DNA from: Chloroflexota bacterium
GTDB taxonomy: Bacteria; Chloroflexota; UBA6077; CF-72
Reading direction: 5' to 3'
NCBI GenBank assembly: GCA_019247135.1
Contig: JAFAPL010000966.1
Span: 1 to 25,810, forward strand
Length of the DNA stretch: 25,810 bases
The translations under genes and the position numbers were made by a program. This document shows positions 23,994-25,810 of this stretch, piece by piece (position 1 is the stretch's first letter; every line of letters begins with the position of its first letter). Under the pieces are notes generated by a model that saw only the letters and a list, made by a program, of their open reading frames with translations, ran no database searches and had not been told where the DNA came from.

Positions 23994-24402
23994 TCAGGCA
24001 AGGCAGCGCAGCGGCCCGCCCGCCAACGCGACCACATCCATAAGGGCGGTACGCAGGTCAATGGGCGCGCCCGGTGCGGCTGCGTCGAGCTCAGCGTACG
24101 CGCGTCGAAGCCGCGCAGCCACTCGAGAGCACGCAGCGAACCGCTGACCGATCCCATCGGCACAAACGGCGTGCCACCCACACACAACAGATCACCGGTA
24201 AACATCACCGACTGTTCGGGAAGCCATACCACGACGTCATTGGTGGTGTGCGCCGGGACCGGCACCGCGTGCAGCCAACCAGAAAGCCGGTGTTATTGAG
24301 AAACCAGCTGCCGTCCGGCTGGATGTACGCCTAGACCCCTGGAACGACTTCCTCCACCCGCGCCGGGCCGACATCCACGTGCTCGGAGTGCGACGTACTC
24401 AT
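23994..24402 (-). pseudogene. metallo-beta-lactamase-fold hydrolase remnant
   Basis: From ATG 24402 the minus strand reads SEHVDVGPARVEEVVPGV, an in-frame TAG (24333-24331), then AYIQPDGSWFLNNTGFLVG, which is a normal MBL-fold start with one stop inside it. The next recognisable piece is in another frame: VPAHTTNDVVVWLPEQSVMF, then TGDLLCVGGTPFVPMGSVSG. It carries the late metal-ligand region of MBL hydrolases (HTTxD and TGDL). The final part shifts frame again (DAAAPGAPIDLRTALMDVVA). About 100 residues between the first two pieces, including the HxHxDH metal-binding motif, are deleted. The protein cannot be active. It lies 63 bp downstream of the MetE-like gene on the same strand and was probably once in its operon. 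Confidence 0.75.
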
Positions 24403-24465
24403 TCGTGCACCCGGTGTGATGGCGCCGCGCGCTCGCGCAATGGGGCCATACCTTCGACCTCCCTC

Positions 24466-25491
24466 TCAACAACCTCCCCGGATCTGTTCCAGCCCCGCGG
24501 CCGCGCCCGCATACGTCTGGATGAACTGAAGGGCCACCTCGCGGTCGCGCCCGCGGGAGATGCCGCATTCCGACGCGATGCCGAACTCGGCCACGTAGTT
24601 TCTCGCCACGTTGATCCGGCGCAGCGTGCCGTCCACCCCGTCTTGCGCATGGACCAGCCCGAGGTACAACTCCGTCTCGCGCGCCAGCTGCAGATCACTC
24701 AGCGGCTGATAAAAGCCGTCGTCCGTCCGATCGATCGGCACAGGCATATGCATCCACGTGATCGGCCGCGCAACCGCGCCACTGATGAGATTCGCCATTT
24801 CCACCATCTTGCTAGCGTCCGTCGGCTGGACGAAGTGCTTGGCGTCAAGATCGCCATAGCACAGATGGAACCCGAGCTCCACGTCCGACGGAACTGCTCC
24901 GCCCAATCGCGCGAAGTTCGCCTCGAACACCTGCCGCATGCCAGGAAACGATGGATTGGTCGGCCAGCGGCCATCCCAGCTGATCATCTCGATACATACG
25001 TCCCATTGAATGGCGAGGTCCTGGTGGGGGATGGCCTGACAGATACGCTCCACCTCGCGCAGCATTGCGCGTTCGTACGCCGGATAGACTTGCTGTGCAT
25101 CCGGCTGCCGCACGAATGGATTGACGACGGCCCACGGGGTGGGCAAGGATACCTGAAATCGCACGCCCGCCGGAATCTGGCCCGCGGCGCGTGCGTTGAG
25201 AAAATCTTCGTAGCCGGGACGCGCCTCGCGATAGTACCCCAATTCACCGAAGTGGACGTCCTCCGGTTTGACGCCATCCGCCAGCCTGAGTGGTACCTGG
25301 CCCTCGCCGATTGGCGTCAACGCGGGATTGGCGCGCAGTACGGGAATCTGCCAGCTGATCCATAACCGTCTGCCGCCAGGCTCGCCGTCGGGAACGCGCT
25401 TCAGATACCGGCCGCACCTGGTGCCGATCGCGGCAAACACGTCCTCCGGCGAGTCCAGGGCCACGCTACCGACAAAGTGAACACTGACCAC
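24466..25491 (-). CDS. MetE-like (cobalamin-independent methionine synthase C-terminal domain) family protein
   Basis: A 341-residue TIM-barrel protein related to the catalytic half of cobalamin-independent methionine synthase. The zinc-ligand motifs look conserved: His209 and Cys211 in ELGFHLCYGD, and Cys309 in ASECGISRG (compare HxC and NPDCGL in MetE). IQWDVCIEMISWDGRWP at 161 matches the strand that usually reads IQxDEP. A zinc-dependent methyl or alkyl transfer to a thiol is therefore plausible. The methyl-tetrahydrofolate-binding N-terminal half of MetE is absent, so it is not a complete methionine synthase, and the substrate is unknown. The start is GTG 25491, well supported by AGGAGG on the minus strand (plus coordinates 25498-25503), about 6 bp upstream. 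The 240 bp upstream, to the transposase fragment, hold no gene. Confidence 0.8.
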   Translation of the reverse strand: MVSVHFVGSVALDSPEDVFAAIGTRCGRYLKRVPDGEPGGRRLWISWQIPVLRANPALTPIGEGQVPLRLADGVKPEDVHFGELGYYREARPGYEDFLNARAAGQIPAGVRFQVSLPTPWAVVNPFVRQPDAQQVYPAYERAMLREVERICQAIPHQDLAIQWDVCIEMISWDGRWPTNPSFPGMRQVFEANFARLGGAVPSDVELGFHLCYGDLDAKHFVQPTDASKMVEMANLISGAVARPITWMHMPVPIDRTDDGFYQPLSDLQLARETELYLGLVHAQDGVDGTLRRINVARNYVAEFGIASECGISRGRDREVALQFIQTYAGAAAGLEQIRGGC

Positions 25492-25729
25492 GATTCATCC
25501 TCCTGAAGTGCTTGTGCCCCCCGAACAACCTTTGCAACAACTCCAGGGTACCTGCCTGAATCCACGCATCGCCTTCCGGAAGTCGATCGCGTGCGCTGCC
25601 AGGCTGACTCTTGCTCTAGCAGGGTGATGAAGAATTGTTCGGCGGACGTTTTGGCACAGCGGAGATGGTCCGTAGTGGGTTAGGGAAGGCCTCCGAACGT
25701 TGTCGCCGATTGCTGACCTGCGGTGCCGA

Positions 25730-25810
25730 TCATGCGGCCGTAGGGTGTGGCGTTATTAATCGGGCCATGCGCACCAGGTTGTACGCCGCTGCCACGAGGT
25801 AGCCCGCCAG
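25730..25810 (-). mobile_element. C-terminal end of an IS transposase (IS5-like DDE), cut by window edge
   Basis: The last 81 bases, read on the minus strand, encode 26 residues and a TGA stop: LAGYLVAAAYNLVRMARLI followed by TPHPTAA. The A-AYNLVRM-L pattern is the usual C-terminal helix of IS5-like and related DDE transposases. The rest of the gene lies beyond the window, so whether the element is intact is unknown. Its terminal inverted repeat should lie in 25510-25729, but one end alone does not let me define it. Confidence 0.6.

Overview
This is a GC-rich bacterial chromosomal window. It most resembles an uncultured or soil Chloroflexota-type genome. That is inferred from style only: Tat/lipobox solute-binding proteins with Pro/Ala linkers, GAF/PAS NarL-type kinases, a SARP-type regulator remnant, DUF5996, a LigC-type ligase and an Ala/Ser-rich L,D-transpeptidase. 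There is no rRNA or marker gene to settle the phylum, and I saw no tRNA, CRISPR array or prophage.

Left block (1-7458). A tightly packed plus-strand set encodes an XRE-cupin regulator, an RraA-like protein and a C45-type autoproteolytic acyltransferase (the first two overlap at TAATG). It converges on a Tat-exported family 5 solute-binding lipoprotein that has no permease beside it. Between that lipoprotein and the next plus-strand pair (DUF5996 plus a UBP-type zinc finger, ATGA overlap) lies a decayed alkB-like dioxygenase spread over three frames. A secreted YncE-like beta-propeller fused to a type 1 copper cupredoxin domain follows, closed by a perfect 30-bp palindrome.

Middle block (7461-15660). 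The minus strand carries a CocE/S15-family hydrolase, whose usual catalytic Asp position reads Gly, and a LigC-type DNA ligase. The plus strand carries uppP and a two-helix membrane protein. The minus strand then has a four-helix membrane protein of unknown function, a HAD phosphatase and a badly damaged SARP-type regulator (three frameshifts, Walker B region missing, TPR region missing). A small CGH/CxxC protein ends the block.

Right block (15695-25810). A multi-sensor NarL-type histidine kinase and its response regulator are divergently transcribed. Then come pgi and a YqhA-family membrane protein, which shares its stop codon bases with a convergent golvesin/SH3/YkuD L,D-transpeptidase. A KdpE-like orphan response regulator follows, with GTTGA boxes on both sides. 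After it come a short hypothetical gene, a metallo-beta-lactamase-fold pseudogene, a stand-alone MetE-like protein with the zinc ligands visible, and the C-terminal end of an IS transposase running off the right edge.

I do not see one coherent new defence or mobile system. The strongest unexpected signal is gene decay: three recognisable genes (alkB-like, SARP, MBL) have lost their catalytic cores while their immediate neighbours are intact. The most plausible little-described functional unit is the XRE-cupin / RraA-like / C45 acyltransferase cluster with its convergent solute-binding protein.
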